DNA from: Leptospira ilyithenensis
Lineage (GTDB): Bacteria; Spirochaetota; Leptospiria; Leptospirales; Leptospiraceae
DNA: 64,000 nt
NCBI RefSeq assembly: GCF_004771005.1
Contig: NZ_RQHV01000062.1
Location: forward strand, 62,001-126,000
Direction of reading: 5' to 3'
The notes under the pieces were generated by a model, which saw only the letters and a list, made by a program, of their open reading frames with translations, was not told the DNA's origin and made no database searches. Shown here piece by piece: positions 54,283 to 63,769 of this stretch. Every line of letters starts with the position of its first letter. The first letter of the stretch is position 1. The translations under genes and the position numbers were made by a program.

Positions 54283-55896
54283 CTAGAGGATTTTCCCCAA
54301 CCATTCAATTCGGAAAAGGTCCAATCTGCGGTCCAACATATTGCGAACAGCTCCTTTTTTCCTTACCTCCTTCAGAAGGTCCAGATCCAGGTCTGCGATT
54401 AAAGTCATCTCCGCGTTCGGGGTTGCCTCCGCTGCTATCGCATCATGAGGAAAGGAAAAGTCGGAGGGGGTGAAAACCGCCGACTGGGAATACTGGATAT
54501 CCATGTTTTCTATATTGGGAAGATTTCCGACGGAGCCCGTCATCACCACATAGATTTCATTTTCTATGGCTCTTGCTTCTGCACATTTTCTAACCCGCAG
54601 ATATCCGTTTTTCGTATCCGTATAATAGGGAACAAATAGAATGTCTATCCCTCGTTCGGCGAGGATACGGGCCAGTTCCGGAAATTCCACGTCGTAACAA
54701 ATTAGAATTCCCACTTTTCCCGCGTCCGTTTCGAAAACTTTGAGAGTATCTCCTCCTGTCACTCCCCAGTAGGATCTTTCATCGGGTGTTGCGTGCAATT
54801 TGTACTGTGAGTCATAAGTCCCGTCTCTTCTGCAAAGAAAGGATACGTTCCGAAGCTCTTGGTCTTCATACTCGAACATCGAGCCTGTGATGATATTGAT
54901 GTTATAAGAGACTGCAAGCTTAACCATTTCATCTTTCATTCTTTCGGTATGCTCGGCTAATGCGCGTACTGCGTTAGAAGCGCTCATTTTATTGAACTGC
55001 GTTAGAAGAGGTGCGTAAAAAAATTCGGGGAAAAGACAAAAGTCCGCATTGTAACTTGCTACGGTATCTACAAAAAACTCCACTTGGTCGCGGAGTTCCT
55101 CAAAAGACCGGACGGATCTCATTTGCCATTGAACGGCGCCCACGCGAACGACTATTTTCTTCCTTCCTATGAGTTTTTCCTCATCTTCGTAATAGATATT
55201 CAACCATTCCAGTAGGCAGGCATATGAACTATAGCCTTTGTTATCCGGAAAATAATTGGTAACGATCCGTCTGACGTGAAAGTCGTTGGCGAGTTGAAAG
55301 GAGAGTACCGGATCAAATAATTCCTTTTGTTTTACAAGATTTACATACTCCTGAGGAGTCATCTCTGACTCATGATCTTTATAACCGGGCAGCCAGCCTC
55401 CGACTATGATTCGTCTCAGGTTCAGTTTTTCGCAGACTTCTTTTCTCGCATCATACAACCGTCGTCCCAATCGAAGTCCCTGGTATTTCGGATTCACAAA
55501 CACGTCTACACCGTACAAACTGTCCCCTTCCGGGTTGTGGTTGGGCAATCCTCCTCCTCCCGTAATGGAATGGTAGGTATGTTTGTCTCCATGGTCGCTA
55601 TAAAATACGATCATGGAGATGGCAGCCGCTATGACTTCTCCTTTGTCTTCGATCGCAATTTGACCTTCGGGGAAGATATTGATCTGTCTTTCGAATTCTT
55701 CTTTGGTCCAGGCGCCGTCGAACGCCTTGGAAAAAACCATATTCATGATTTTTTGGACGGATTCATAGTCGGAAGGTCGCAAATGGCGCAACTCAAGTTT
55801 GTGCTGCTCATTGACAGCTAACTTTGGTTTTGCTGTTTTCTTGGGCTTCTTTTTTATTTTTTTCTTAGCGTCCATAATCGGAAAGTCCGGTGTCAA
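54283..55896 (-). CDS. GNAT acetyltransferase fused to carbon-nitrogen hydrolase
   Basis: 537 residues. A Lys-rich start (~8-25) precedes a GNAT domain (~30-200: LRHLRPSDYESVQKIMNMVF, VDVFVNPKYQGLRLGRRLYDARKE acetyl-CoA loop). A nitrilase-superfamily domain follows (~230-515). The catalytic Glu is in FCLFPEFF (~289), the Lys in QYKLHATPDER (~365), and the Cys in ILICYDVEFPEL (~398), all intact. This fusion is known in many bacteria as a bifunctional protein of uncertain substrate, likely an amide or omega-amidic acid. Its ATG overlaps the stop of the oxidase gene by 4 bp. Third gene of the ppk1 cluster. Confidence 0.9.
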   Translation of the reverse strand: MTPDFPIMDAKKKIKKKPKKTAKPKLAVNEQHKLELRHLRPSDYESVQKIMNMVFSKAFDGAWTKEEFERQINIFPEGQIAIEDKGEVIAAAISMIVFYSDHGDKHTYHSITGGGGLPNHNPEGDSLYGVDVFVNPKYQGLRLGRRLYDARKEVCEKLNLRRIIVGGWLPGYKDHESEMTPQEYVNLVKQKELFDPVLSFQLANDFHVRRIVTNYFPDNKGYSSYACLLEWLNIYYEDEEKLIGRKKIVVRVGAVQWQMRSVRSFEELRDQVEFFVDTVASYNADFCLFPEFFYAPLLTQFNKMSASNAVRALAEHTERMKDEMVKLAVSYNINIITGSMFEYEDQELRNVSFLCRRDGTYDSQYKLHATPDERSYWGVTGGDTLKVFETDAGKVGILICYDVEFPELARILAERGIDILFVPYYTDTKNGYLRVRKCAEARAIENEIYVVMTGSVGNLPNIENMDIQYSQSAVFTPSDFSFPHDAIAAEATPNAEMTLIADLDLDLLKEVRKKGAVRNMLDRRLDLFRIEWLGKIL

Positions 55897-57311
55897 AGTA
55901 CTTTTCCCGGATTCATAATTCCTTTGGGATCAAACACCGCTTTGATGGCCCGCATGGAGTCAATTTCCGTTTGTGAGCGGGAAAAAACCAGATAATCCTT
56001 TTTCAAAAGGCCGATTCCGTGTTCTGCGGAAATGGAGCCTTTGTGTTTTTGGATGAGTTGGAACATCTCAGGGTCTACTTGTTTGCATTTTTGAAAAAAA
56101 TCACTATCGGTAAGTTCTTTTGGTTTAACTATATTTAGGTGGAGATTTCCGTCTCCGATATGTCCGAAAAGTGCGATCTCGAAGCCCTGGTATTTGGAAG
56201 AAAGAAGGGACTGCATGTCATATAGGAATGTTTCCATATTGCGAAGAGGCAGGGAAATATCGTTTTTGTGAACAGTATATGCCAGGGACAAAGATTCGGA
56301 AATCCCTTCTCTGTATTTCCAGAAGGTTTGATTTTGTCGGGTATTTTGGGCTATGGAACCATCGGTAATGAGTTCCTTTTCCGTAATTGATTCCAGAATA
56401 GCGAAAAGTTTTTCTTCGTCGGATTCTTCCGAGATTTCGTATTCCATGAGCACATAATATTCGCTAGGTGCCGGAAACGGATCGGGAACTCCCAAATGTT
56501 CCTTTACTTTGTTTAGACAATAATCCGTTAAAAATTCAAATGCGAGTAAGGGCAGGGAAAAGTTGTGGGTTTCTTTGAATATCTCCAGGATATTTTTATA
56601 TTCGGGAACTGCAAGAAACACTACCCGGATGTCTTTGGGAGGTTTGGTGAGCTTGACCACCGCTTCCGTGATGATTCCCAAAGTTCCTTCAGAACCGATA
56701 AACAGGTGTTTGAGATCATAACCGGTATTGTTTTTTAAGATTTCCCCGTTGAAACGAAGGACGTCTCCTTTTCCTGTAACTACCGTTAATCCTAAAATCC
56801 AGTCCCGGATGAGTCCGTAATGTACAACTCTGACTCCACCTGCATTGGTTGCGATATTCCCTCCAATATGGCTGGATCCGGTTGCCGCAAAATCCACTGG
56901 GAAATAAAATCCTCTTTCTTCCGCTTGCGCATGGAGCTCTTTAGTAATCATACCGGCTTGAATGTGTAAGGTGCCTAGGAACGGATCGAAATCGACTATT
57001 TTGTTCATCTTGGTAAGAGAGATGACGATTTCGCTGTCTTTTGCAACCGCTCCGCCTGCATACCCGGTACGACCACCTGACGGAACAATGGCGATTCCGT
57101 TTTGGTAAGCATAATCTACGGCTCTTGCGACATCTTCCGTGGTTTCCGGAAGAATTAGGATTTGATAATTCGGTTTATAAACTTTAGTACGATCCGTTCC
57201 ATAGGAATCGAATGTACCTAAATCCAATTTTCCATCATCTCTGGTAAAAACTTTCTCTTTTCCGAGAAGTCGGATCAAATCTTCTTTCGCATTGTTTGTT
57301 GCAGTCGTCAT
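55893..57311 (-). CDS. GlcD-like FAD-dependent 2-hydroxyacid oxidase/dehydrogenase
   Basis: 472 residues from ATG 57311, chosen because AAAGGAAA stands just upstream; the longer frame to 57341 would run into ppk1. VAO-type FAD-binding domain: IVPSGGRTGYAGGAVAKDSEIVISLTKMNKI, VDFAATGSSHIGGNIATNAGGVRVVHYG, and GSEGTLGIITEAVVKL. The C-terminal domain ends with LFGHIGDGNLHLNI and SAEHGIGLLKKDYL, the H-x-G-D-G-N and EHG motifs of D-lactate/glycolate-type dehydrogenases. It probably oxidises a D-2-hydroxy acid; which one is open. It begins 10 bp after ppk1. Confidence 0.9.
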   Translation of the reverse strand: MTTATNNAKEDLIRLLGKEKVFTRDDGKLDLGTFDSYGTDRTKVYKPNYQILILPETTEDVARAVDYAYQNGIAIVPSGGRTGYAGGAVAKDSEIVISLTKMNKIVDFDPFLGTLHIQAGMITKELHAQAEERGFYFPVDFAATGSSHIGGNIATNAGGVRVVHYGLIRDWILGLTVVTGKGDVLRFNGEILKNNTGYDLKHLFIGSEGTLGIITEAVVKLTKPPKDIRVVFLAVPEYKNILEIFKETHNFSLPLLAFEFLTDYCLNKVKEHLGVPDPFPAPSEYYVLMEYEISEESDEEKLFAILESITEKELITDGSIAQNTRQNQTFWKYREGISESLSLAYTVHKNDISLPLRNMETFLYDMQSLLSSKYQGFEIALFGHIGDGNLHLNIVKPKELTDSDFFQKCKQVDPEMFQLIQKHKGSISAEHGIGLLKKDYLVFSRSQTEIDSMRAIKAVFDPKGIMNPGKVL

Positions 57312-57321
57312 TGCGTTTCCT

Positions 57322-59400
57322 TTATATTTCCGAAAGATCAATCTGCGAGTTTACGGCAGGATCGTCCTCTCCGGGAAAAAGTCTCGTATAGGAACCGTCC
57401 GATTCCAAAACCCTGGCTTGTGTGTTGTCCCGGAGCAGCAGGTCGAGTATTTTATTGATTCTTTTTTTGTGTTTGTCCTGTAGGATAGGAAACATAACTT
57501 CGATTCGGCGTTGAAAATTTCTAGGCATACAGTCAGCAGAAGCCAAATACACTTCGTTTTTTCCTCCGTTCTGGAAAAAATAAATACGGGAATGCTCCAG
57601 ATAACGGCCGATAATCGAACGAACCTTGATGTTCTCCGAAACCCCTTTGATTCCGGGACGAAGACAACATATACCTCTGATGATAAGATCGATTTTCACT
57701 CCTGCCTGACTTGCTTCATAGAGTTTCATAATCACATCGGCATCGACGAGTGAATTCATTTTGAAGATGACTCTTGCTTCCTTTTTGGCGCGGGCATTTT
57801 CCGTTTCCCTTTGGATCAGGTTTAGAAAACCTTCCTTTAAAAAAGTAGGTGCCGCATAAATTTGTGTTAGCTTCGGCATCTTTCCCGAGCTAGTGATCGT
57901 ATTGAAAAGAATGGCCACGTCTTCAGTGATTTCAGGTTCTGCGGTAAACAAACTTACGTCCGTATAAAATCTGGCAGTTGTGGAATTGTAATTTCCCGTT
58001 CCTAAGTGAACGTAACGGTTCAGTTTGTCATCTTCCCGTCTGACAATGAGTAACATTTTGCAATGGATTTTCAAACCCACCACTCCGTAAACCACATGAA
58101 CCCCGAAATCTTCCAGTTTTTGTGCCCAACGGATATTTCTTTCTTCGTCAAATCTTGCCTTGAGTTCAACGAGTACGGTTACCTGTTTTCCGTTTTCGGC
58201 AGCTTCACCTAAGTATTGTATGATGGGGGAATCCCCTGAGGTGCGGTACAAAGTCATCTTGATCGCAAGTACTTTGGGATCGGAACTTGCAATCTTTAGC
58301 ATATCTTCAATCGAGCGGAAACTTTCGTAAGGATGGTGGAGCAGGTGATCCGCTTTTCGAATTTCTTGGAAGATGGATTCTCCCTTTTTGATATTGAATC
58401 CTGCTTTCGGTTTCGGGTATGAAAATTTTAAATGACCGGTCTTGTCAAGAGTTTGAAAGAACATGAGGTCATTTAAATTGAGTAAGGTGGGAATTTCCAT
58501 TACTTGGTAATCTTCCAATTCCAAAAGACCTTTGAGTATGTCTTTGATATGACCCGCACCGCTATGAACGTCCAAACGAATGGCATCTCCCCACATTCTG
58601 TTTTTCAGCTCGTTTTTCATCTTCGTGAGAAGGTCGCCAATGTTTTGTTCTTCATTGAAGGAAATGTCGGCATCACGAACGATTTTGAAAGTGTGGATTT
58701 GTTTTACGTCCATTCCGTAAAAAAGATCGCTTAAGTGAAGTTTGATGATCTCTTCCAGAGGAAAATACCTTCTTTCGTCCGGGTCTGATGTAGCGGGCAA
58801 TTGCAAAAAACGGGGAAGTACATTCGGCACTTGAACGATTGCGAATAATTCCTTTAGCTTGTTTTTATCTTCGTCCGAGTAAAGAGTGATGCCCAAATTC
58901 AAAGTTCTGTTCAAAAGATGAGGGAAGGGATGAGACGGGTCGATTGCCAATGGAGTGAGAATGGAAGATACTTCTCTTTTGTAATAGTTTTTAACAAACT
59001 GAATATCTTCGCCCCGAAGGTCTTTCGGATCCTGGACGATATTGATTTTATTTTCACTTAATTCGTGTAAGATGGTTGATAGGCTTTCGTATTGGGTTTT
59101 TACAAAACCGGATACCTTTTCGTAAACTTCGCTGATGATTTCGGATGTGCGCTTTCCGTTCAGACTTCTTTCGTCAACACCTGCGGTTTTCAGGTTGATG
59201 AGTCCTGCCACCCGAACCATAAAAAATTCGTCTAAATTGTTCTCTGTGATGCAAAGAAACTTCAACCGCTCCAAAAGAGGGTTATTCGTATTTTGGGCTT
59301 CCTCGAGGACTCGAAAATTGAAATCGACCCAGGAAAGTTCTCTGTCAAAAAAGATATTTGGGTTCTCCAGTTCGATTTTTTCTGGTGGGTTAGCAGTCAT
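57322..59400 (-). CDS. ppk1: Polyphosphate kinase 1
   Basis: 692 residues from ATG 59400 (a TTG three codons earlier is in frame). PPK1 landmarks: FFDRELSWVDFNFRVLEEA at the N-terminus, the FLCITENNLDEFFMVRVAGL helix, LHHPYESF, IKMTLYRTSGDSPII, the nucleotide/phospho-His region VVGLKIHCKMLLI (catalytic His ~440), YVHLGTGNYNSTTARFYTD, and a C-terminal YLASADCMPRNFQRRIEVMFPI. It polymerises the gamma phosphate of ATP into polyphosphate, reversibly, at the membrane. First gene of a minus-strand cluster with the oxidase and the GNAT-nitrilase; the shared biology is not obvious. Divergent from fliD. Confidence 0.95.
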   Translation of the reverse strand: MTANPPEKIELENPNIFFDRELSWVDFNFRVLEEAQNTNNPLLERLKFLCITENNLDEFFMVRVAGLINLKTAGVDERSLNGKRTSEIISEVYEKVSGFVKTQYESLSTILHELSENKINIVQDPKDLRGEDIQFVKNYYKREVSSILTPLAIDPSHPFPHLLNRTLNLGITLYSDEDKNKLKELFAIVQVPNVLPRFLQLPATSDPDERRYFPLEEIIKLHLSDLFYGMDVKQIHTFKIVRDADISFNEEQNIGDLLTKMKNELKNRMWGDAIRLDVHSGAGHIKDILKGLLELEDYQVMEIPTLLNLNDLMFFQTLDKTGHLKFSYPKPKAGFNIKKGESIFQEIRKADHLLHHPYESFRSIEDMLKIASSDPKVLAIKMTLYRTSGDSPIIQYLGEAAENGKQVTVLVELKARFDEERNIRWAQKLEDFGVHVVYGVVGLKIHCKMLLIVRREDDKLNRYVHLGTGNYNSTTARFYTDVSLFTAEPEITEDVAILFNTITSSGKMPKLTQIYAAPTFLKEGFLNLIQRETENARAKKEARVIFKMNSLVDADVIMKLYEASQAGVKIDLIIRGICCLRPGIKGVSENIKVRSIIGRYLEHSRIYFFQNGGKNEVYLASADCMPRNFQRRIEVMFPILQDKHKKRINKILDLLLRDNTQARVLESDGSYTRLFPGEDDPAVNSQIDLSEI

Positions 59401-59492
59401 AATTATCAAATTGCGGAAGGAAAAAATTCTGTAAATTCCTAATCATTTAAGCGAATTCGACGACACTAGCTTTGAGGGGTTGTAGGAAAAAA

Positions 59493-61412
59493 ATGCCAGC
59501 ATACACGATGCCAGGTCTTATGACCGGCCAAAATACCAACGAAATCGTCAAAAAGCTCGTAGATTTGGAGCGTCGCCCCATCAAACGGTGGGAGACTGAA
59601 AATGAATATGCCAAAGGGCAGATTCAAGTCTGGAATGAGGTGAAAAATCTAACCACCAACCTGCAAACCAAAACCCGTGCTCTGGTTTCCTTTACAGCTC
59701 CTTTTGCTACAAAATCCGTCACTTCTTCGGTAGAAGGCGCGATCACTGGGGAAGCTTCCCGCGCTGCCAAATCGGGGGAAAGGCCTCTCGAAATTCTGGA
59801 ACTTGCTACAAAACACCAATTATCCGGTGTTCCCGTTGACACTGACATAAAATTACCTGCGGGAAGTTTTACCGTTTATTCCGGAAAATTAAAAGAAACG
59901 ATCCAGTTTTCCGGCGGAAATCTTTCCGAACTTACCAATTCCATTCGCAATTTGGCCGGCGGTCTTGCTCAGGCGACAGTCATCAAAATTGATAAAGATT
60001 CCTCTCTTATTACCATAACATCCGTTAAGACAGGAAAATCGAATGTATTGCAATTTTCCGACCAGGACGGAATTTTAAAATCCGCAGGCCTTGTGGGAGA
60101 AAACAAAGCTGCGGGAGAAACCGCTTCGACTCCTCTTGTTTTGAATTTGGAAACTGCCGTTCCATTTGAAGAGGATCGTTTTAAAAATTCGAAAGAACCG
60201 GATAAAAAAATTTCCAAAACGGAAATAGCAACAATCATCAAAGCGGACACGGCTTTTTTACTGGATGTAAATCCTTTGGAAATCAGTCCTCGTTCTTATA
60301 TTGAATTTCAAGTGGAAGGGGAAGCTCCTTCTTCCTGGGAATTGGGAATTTCCGCAGACAAAGACGGAAATGTCCGGAACAAACTGATTCCCGTCCCCGT
60401 AAAAGACGGAAAGTATTCTCTCCCTATTTCCGATTTCGCGGAAGGTAAAAAGTTAACAAAGATTATACTGACAAATGCTTCGGCAACCGACGTATCTTTG
60501 AAGTCGGTAACATTTTTCCAACCGCCCCTTCCTGGAACAGCGGAACCTTTGAAAGTTTTGGCGGAACCGAAAGATGCCAAGTTTAAAATCGACGGAGTGG
60601 AAATCACTCGGGAATCCAATGATGCCATTACCGATGTTTTGGAAGGGATTTCCTTTTCCATTCACAAACCGACTACGGAACCCGTAACGCTTAACATCAA
60701 CGTAGACAATGCAAAAGGGATGTTGCTCATCAAGGAATGGGTGCAAGCCTATAACGAACTGATGAAATTTTCCAAAGAAGTCACTTCTGTGGAAAAAAAC
60801 TCCAAGATCTCGGATAAAAAAGCAAGTGATAATACCAAAGAACTGGATATCTCCAAAGAGTTTTGGGACAATAAAGTCAAATCGGGAATTCTTGCCGGGG
60901 AAAATTCCGTATTACGCTTGATAGCCGGTATGAAGACAGTTGCGAACTCCTATTACCCTGTTACAAAAGAATCGGGTTTCCGGGTTCTTACTGATATAGG
61001 AATCTCTACGGGAGCAGTAGGTTCCAATTGGGAAAAAATCCAAGACGGCGCACTTATCATCGATGAACCGAAACTTACCCAGGCACTTTCCGACAATCCC
61101 GACGGAGTACGGGAACTATTTGCATCTGATACGAATAACGATGCAAAGATGGAAGACGGCGTAGGTGTTAGACTGCTTGAGAATCTAAAACCGTACAATC
61201 AGTACGCCTCCGGGATTGTTACAAGCAAGGTTAAACTCCTGGAAGACAATTTAGCCGGTAATAATAAAAAAATCAAAGAACACGAATCACATCTAATCAG
61301 CTATGAAGCGAAGCTAAAGCAAAGATTTCTCTATATGGAACAAGGCGTAGGGAAAAACAAATCAGTCGGGACTTATTTGCAAAACAATCTATTTCGAGGA
61401 GGTCAGGATTAG
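59493..61412 (+). CDS. fliD: Flagellar hook-associated protein 2 (filament cap)
   Basis: 639 residues from ATG 59493, with TAGGAAAA immediately upstream; a TTG at 59472 is less likely. The N-terminus PGLMTGQNTNEIVKKLVDLERRPIKRWETENEY and the NLTTNLQTKTRAL segment are FliD_N. The C-terminus (FRVLTDIGISTGAVGS..., LTQALSDNPDGVRELFA..., then the coiled EDNLAGNNKKIKEHESHLISYEAKLKQRFLYMEQ) is FliD_C. The middle ~300 residues are variable, as usual for the exposed D2/D3 region. In spirochetes the cap works on periplasmic flagella. The next gene starts one base after its stop. Confidence 0.92.
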   Translation: MPAYTMPGLMTGQNTNEIVKKLVDLERRPIKRWETENEYAKGQIQVWNEVKNLTTNLQTKTRALVSFTAPFATKSVTSSVEGAITGEASRAAKSGERPLEILELATKHQLSGVPVDTDIKLPAGSFTVYSGKLKETIQFSGGNLSELTNSIRNLAGGLAQATVIKIDKDSSLITITSVKTGKSNVLQFSDQDGILKSAGLVGENKAAGETASTPLVLNLETAVPFEEDRFKNSKEPDKKISKTEIATIIKADTAFLLDVNPLEISPRSYIEFQVEGEAPSSWELGISADKDGNVRNKLIPVPVKDGKYSLPISDFAEGKKLTKIILTNASATDVSLKSVTFFQPPLPGTAEPLKVLAEPKDAKFKIDGVEITRESNDAITDVLEGISFSIHKPTTEPVTLNINVDNAKGMLLIKEWVQAYNELMKFSKEVTSVEKNSKISDKKASDNTKELDISKEFWDNKVKSGILAGENSVLRLIAGMKTVANSYYPVTKESGFRVLTDIGISTGAVGSNWEKIQDGALIIDEPKLTQALSDNPDGVRELFASDTNNDAKMEDGVGVRLLENLKPYNQYASGIVTSKVKLLEDNLAGNNKKIKEHESHLISYEAKLKQRFLYMEQGVGKNKSVGTYLQNNLFRGGQD

Positions 61413-61413
61413 T

Positions 61414-62373
61414 ATGAATATTTATATTAACGATCAAAAATTGGAAACAAAATTGAATGGGGAAACTCATTTGGGTGAAGTATTGGATGAAATACAAAAA
61501 TGGATCGAATCGAATGGAAAATATCTTCGTCATTTTACCGTGAACGGTCAGGAAATCAATCGCTCCGAAGTGGAGACTTGGGGAGTAGAAAAAGCGGAAA
61601 GAATCGATCTGGTTGTCGGTGAAGAATTGGATATCATTGAGGATAGCCTCGTTGAATTGGATCGTTATGTAGATATCGTAGGTTCAACTCTTGTGGGAAG
61701 AGATTCTCTTACGGAAAAGGAAAATTCCGATTTGAAGGAAGGCATTCCTTGGATTGAATCAATGCTCCTTTCCACAAAAAAACTACTTCATTTGAATCTT
61801 TCTTCCATCAAACCGATGGGCAAGGGCAAAAATGTGGAAGAGATCATCGAATCTTTGAAACTAGGATCGCAAAACTTAGATTCTACGAAGGTAATCGAAT
61901 CGTTTTTGGAAGATTTACGCGATTTAAAATTATTTCTAATTGATCTAAGCGCAAGATTGAACGTGATCCGAAAGGATGATGAAGAATTGTTCGAAATCAT
62001 CAGGCAATTCGTAAAAGACAAAGATAAAGTTAAAAAAGATTTTATGCTAGTGAATGAAAACTTTCAGTCGGGCAAAGATCACCTTGCTACTGAAATTTTA
62101 ACGGATGCGGTTGGAAGATTCAATTCACTGATTTCCGCGCTCGTATCGTTGCAGTCCCGTCATGCGGAAAACAAATGGTCGGAAATTCTGATCAACGGAA
62201 AGTCCTTAGGTGAACTCACCTCATCGCTCAATGAAACTTTGAATGGAATCGCTTCCGCAATGGAAAAAAACGATATCGTGTATGCAGGCGATATTTTGGA
62301 ATACGAACTTCCCGAATTGTTGGAAGGAATGGTTCCTTTCTTGGAAAAGATTCTGGAAACTGTCAAAAACTGA
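61414..62373 (+). CDS. Protein of unknown function coupled to fliD
   Basis: 319 residues, no signal peptide. The first ~85 residues (NIYINDQKLETKLNGETHLGEVLDEIQKWIES... RIDLVVGEELDII) look like a ubiquitin-like or beta-grasp domain; the rest (~90-319) is acidic and almost entirely helical, with long heptad-like stretches. The start directly follows the fliD stop, so it is translated with the cap protein. A role as flagellar chaperone (FliS/FliT-like position in other bacteria) or assembly factor is inference from context; I see no FliS or FliT signature. Confidence 0.72.
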   Translation: MNIYINDQKLETKLNGETHLGEVLDEIQKWIESNGKYLRHFTVNGQEINRSEVETWGVEKAERIDLVVGEELDIIEDSLVELDRYVDIVGSTLVGRDSLTEKENSDLKEGIPWIESMLLSTKKLLHLNLSSIKPMGKGKNVEEIIESLKLGSQNLDSTKVIESFLEDLRDLKLFLIDLSARLNVIRKDDEELFEIIRQFVKDKDKVKKDFMLVNENFQSGKDHLATEILTDAVGRFNSLISALVSLQSRHAENKWSEILINGKSLGELTSSLNETLNGIASAMEKNDIVYAGDILEYELPELLEGMVPFLEKILETVKN

Positions 62374-62394
62374 AAGTTTCAAGGCGCTTTTGAA

Positions 62395-63138
62395 ATGACT
62401 TTATTTCTGGATTTGGACAATACGATTCTTCCCTCGAAAGAAGCATACGCGGAGTCTATTTCCAAGTTAGCATCCTTTTGGAAACAAAAAGGATGGGGAG
62501 AAGAAGAAGATTTTTTGTCCCGCTATGAAGACGCTAGAAAAACCATCAAACAAAGGTTAAAAGGTCATTCTTCCAACCGGCTACGTATTCTGTGCTTTAA
62601 GGAAATGGTGAGCGGGAAATGGAACGGGATTTCCGTTAAAAAAGCGGAAACCATACTTGATTTGGAATCCAAATACTTTGAATTTTTCACCGATTTTTTA
62701 AAAAAGGAAAGAAACAAAAACCCGGATTGGGATGAAGTATTTTCTCTTTTGAAATTGATTTCTATCAACGGGAAAATTTTCTTTCTTACAAACGAAAATT
62801 TGAGGACTCAACTGCTCAAAATCCAATCCTTCTTTCCTTCCGATCTTCGATTTCATTTGATCACATCGGAAGATTTGGGAGTGGAAAAACCGGATAAAAA
62901 GTATTTTAACTTTGCCTTGGAGGAAGCAAATTCCTCACCAAAGGATTGTTTTATGGTAGGCGACAGCTTGGAAGATGATATAGAGGGTGCAAAAAGGAAA
63001 AACATTCCCGCCATCTACCAAAAACAAAGATTCGGTGAAAATATAGAAATTCGAAATTTGAGTGAAACTCCATTTGTTTTGGAATCTGAAAATTTGATTT
63101 CCACTTTGAATTATATCAAAACCGCCTGGAAATTATAA
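62395..63138 (+). CDS. HAD-superfamily hydrolase (phosphatase)
   Basis: 247 residues. HAD motif I is FLDLDNTILPS at residues 4-14 (nucleophile and acid Asp). Motif II is IFFLTNEN near residue 128, motif III a Lys in GVEKPDKKYF, and motif IV GDSLEDDIEGAKRKNIPAIY. The cap (residues ~20-100) is helical (C1 type), as in phosphoglycolate phosphatase and 5'-nucleotidase YjjG-like enzymes. Substrate unknown. 21 bp after the fliD-companion gene; probably the last gene of that transcript. Confidence 0.85.
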   Translation: MTLFLDLDNTILPSKEAYAESISKLASFWKQKGWGEEEDFLSRYEDARKTIKQRLKGHSSNRLRILCFKEMVSGKWNGISVKKAETILDLESKYFEFFTDFLKKERNKNPDWDEVFSLLKLISINGKIFFLTNENLRTQLLKIQSFFPSDLRFHLITSEDLGVEKPDKKYFNFALEEANSSPKDCFMVGDSLEDDIEGAKRKNIPAIYQKQRFGENIEIRNLSETPFVLESENLISTLNYIKTAWKL

Positions 63139-63163
63139 GCAGGTCATCCCAACAAACGGGCGT

Positions 63164-63769
63164 TTATCGGTTTCCGGCCTCGGTATAAAACTGGAATAGA
63201 TCTTTGGCATCCAATTCCAGCCGTTCCAAGTATTCGCTAGCCAATCTGTCGGCAGATTCTATTTCCCAGGATATCTCGTTTCTGTTGGTAAAGCGTGATA
63301 TCTTTTTATATATGGGTTCGATGAGCCAATACTCTTTGACACCGTTTTTGAGATAAGCAATCATCCTTTTTTCCAAGCTTTCCAGATGGGAAGAAAGAAT
63401 TTCCACGATCATATCGGGGATGGAATGAATGCACGTTTTATCCGCACTTGGAATCGAGTCTTTGAAATAAATGATATCAGGGTGAAATATCTCTCCGGTA
63501 GGAAGAAACAAATTTGTCTCTTCCAGAACTTCTCCGGGAGAATCGTTTCCAACGGCGTTTCGGATAAGGCTTACGATTCTTTTTTGGATCTTATAGTGCT
63601 GAAAGGATTTGCCGAATCGCAAATGGAGAACTCCGTCCACAATCCGATAGCCGTAACCGTCATGAGGCAGTTCTTGAAATTCCTTCGGTGTCGCCCGCCA
63701 TCCAACATAACGAGGGCCATGCGATAATGTTACAAAATCTTTTCTTAAATTGAGTTTTCTATTATTCAT
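63164..63769 (-). CDS. Uma2-family (DUF820) PD-(D/E)xK nuclease-fold protein
   Basis: 201 residues. The fold's core is visible: IFHPDIIYFKDS, with the metal-binding Asp near residue 98; SIPDMIVEILSSHLESLEKRMIAYLKNGVKEYWLIEP, matching the family's PDlvvEvLSps...K...Y...GV.EYWlvdp block. This gives the D-x(n)-ExL arrangement of the nuclease fold. The Lys expected after the second acidic residue is represented in the EKR stretch. Function of this widespread family is uncertain; many members occur in multicopy. The 231 bp from its start to the window end contain no gene I can support. Confidence 0.78.
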   Translation of the reverse strand: MNNRKLNLRKDFVTLSHGPRYVGWRATPKEFQELPHDGYGYRIVDGVLHLRFGKSFQHYKIQKRIVSLIRNAVGNDSPGEVLEETNLFLPTGEIFHPDIIYFKDSIPSADKTCIHSIPDMIVEILSSHLESLEKRMIAYLKNGVKEYWLIEPIYKKISRFTNRNEISWEIESADRLASEYLERLELDAKDLFQFYTEAGNR

